From the NCBI RefSeq assembly GCF_001592205.1, contig NZ_BCWM01000002.1, forward strand, positions 1 to 64,000: a DNA stretch of 64,000 nt, read 5' to 3'. The notes beneath the pieces were generated by a model that saw only the letters and a program-made list of their open reading frames with translations, did not search any database and had not been told where the DNA came from. The position numbers were made by a program, and so were the translations under genes. The stretch comes from Brevundimonas vesicularis NBRC 12165. Its GTDB lineage: Bacteria > Pseudomonadota > Alphaproteobacteria > Caulobacterales > Caulobacteraceae. Positions 63,545 to 64,000 of this stretch are shown here, piece after piece. How positions within the stretch are numbered: the first letter of the stretch is position 1; every line of letters begins with the position of its first letter.

Positions 63545-63945
63545 GTCGGCCCATGCACCGGCTCGGCGCGATCAGCCTGCTGGTCCACGACTATGACGCG
63601 GCCATCGCCTTCTATGTCGGCAAGCTGGGTTTCGACCTCAGCGAGGATACCGACATGGGCGGCGGCAAACGCTGGGTGCGCGTCACGCCCAAAGGTGGCG
63701 AGACCAGCCTGTTGCTGGCGCGCGCCACGACCGACGCGCAGAAGGCCCAGGTCGGAAACCAGGCCGGCGGCCGGGTCTGGCTGTTTCTGGAGACCGACGA
63801 CCTGATGCGCGACCACGCCGCCTGGCTTGCCGCCGGCGTCCATTTCCGCGAAACCCCGCGGCATGAGACCTATGGCAGGGTGGTGGTCTTCGAAGACCTC
63901 TACGGCAACGCCTGGGACCTGATCGAACCCGCTACCGGAGCCTGA
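63541..63945 (+). CDS. VOC-superfamily (glyoxalase-like) protein
   Basis: A 134-residue vicinal-oxygen-chelate protein: MHRLGAISLLVHDYDAAIAF, YVGKLGFDLSED, RVTPKGGETSLLLARA, and VVVFEDLYGNAWDLIEP where the C-terminal Glu is a usual metal ligand. Single beta-alpha-beta-beta-beta pair, hence dimeric. Translationally coupled to the esterase gene and 6 bp before purT. Function unknown. Confidence 0.87.
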   Translation: MSRPMHRLGAISLLVHDYDAAIAFYVGKLGFDLSEDTDMGGGKRWVRVTPKGGETSLLLARATTDAQKAQVGNQAGGRVWLFLETDDLMRDHAAWLAAGVHFRETPRHETYGRVVVFEDLYGNAWDLIEPATGA

Positions 63946-63950
63946 CGCCC

Positions 63951-64000
63951 ATGAAACTCGGCACCCCGCTTTCCGACACAGCCGTGCGCGTCATGCTGCT
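63951..64000 (+). CDS. purT: PurT, start only (cut by window edge)
   Basis: ATG at 63951 opens MKLGTPLSDTAVRVML before the window ends. This matches the N-terminus of formate-dependent GAR transformylase (LGT-x-L...RVMLLGSGELGKE). It would be a further purine gene and sits 6 bp after the VOC stop. Only 16 residues are visible, so the call rests on that similarity. Confidence 0.55.
   Translation, partial: MKLGTPLSDTAVRVML

Overview
The window is GC-rich (roughly two thirds G+C by eye), densely coding chromosome from an alphaproteobacterium, most likely a Caulobacterales member close to Brevundimonas or Caulobacter. The support is gene content and arrangement: a SigF/NrsF pair beside a bufferin operon, the zapA–6S RNA–fau order with a DUF4164 gene, an F1-ATPase zeta-type inhibitor (DUF1476), a short-form PurL with PurS and PurQ, many GTG/TTG starts, and Caulobacterales-style palindromic intergenic repeats. 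The species is an inference. No tRNA, rRNA, CRISPR array, prophage or complete IS was recognised.

Layout. 1-298: fragment of an Mrr-like nuclease-fold protein. 599-4347: stress/metal module, with sigF-nrsF on the minus strand and the divergent bufABCD operon on the plus strand; both face a 170-bp interval that holds two good SigF-type promoters. 4453-6341: SLC13-type transporter. 6428-11674: MarR regulator divergent from the three-gene NAGGN osmolyte operon (asnO-ngg-M42 peptidase). The block 540-11750 is bracketed by two ~140-bp direct repeats. 11949-22447: exported protein, subtilisin-like autotransporter, lipoprotein, fRMsr, SDR, CitE-like lyase, KpsC-like Kdo transferase and a FabH-like synthase with an unusual tandem hairpin leader. 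22452-28079: DoxX, M48 protease, small protein, outer-membrane barrel and PPDK. 28239-28789: a DUF559 nuclease-fold gene embedded between palindromic repeats. 28800-38783: glyS (with a foreign-looking in-frame insert), glyQ, a FAS1 protein, ispE, a TPR protein, ETF-QO and a family-4-like UDG.

38868-64000: lytic transglycosylase, GST, a guanidine-II riboswitch with its guanidinium exporter, and a spread-out purine set (purB, purC-purS, purQ, purL and, at the right edge, the first codons of purT) interleaved with a DNA glycosylase, a FAS1 lipoprotein, PEBP, MFS, small acidic proteins, DUF305, a P450, a glycosyltransferase and PhoD. The block ends with YmdB-like phosphodiesterase, fau, 6S RNA, zapA, DUF4164 and transketolase, then an esterase and a VOC protein.

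Most notable signals: the paired SigF promoters over bufABCD; the guanidine-II riboswitch; the low-GC ~140-residue insert in GlyS; the repeat-embedded DUF559 gene; the covarying tandem hairpins before the FabH-like gene; and the long direct repeats 11.36 kb apart. All calls come from reading the sequence; no database search was run.
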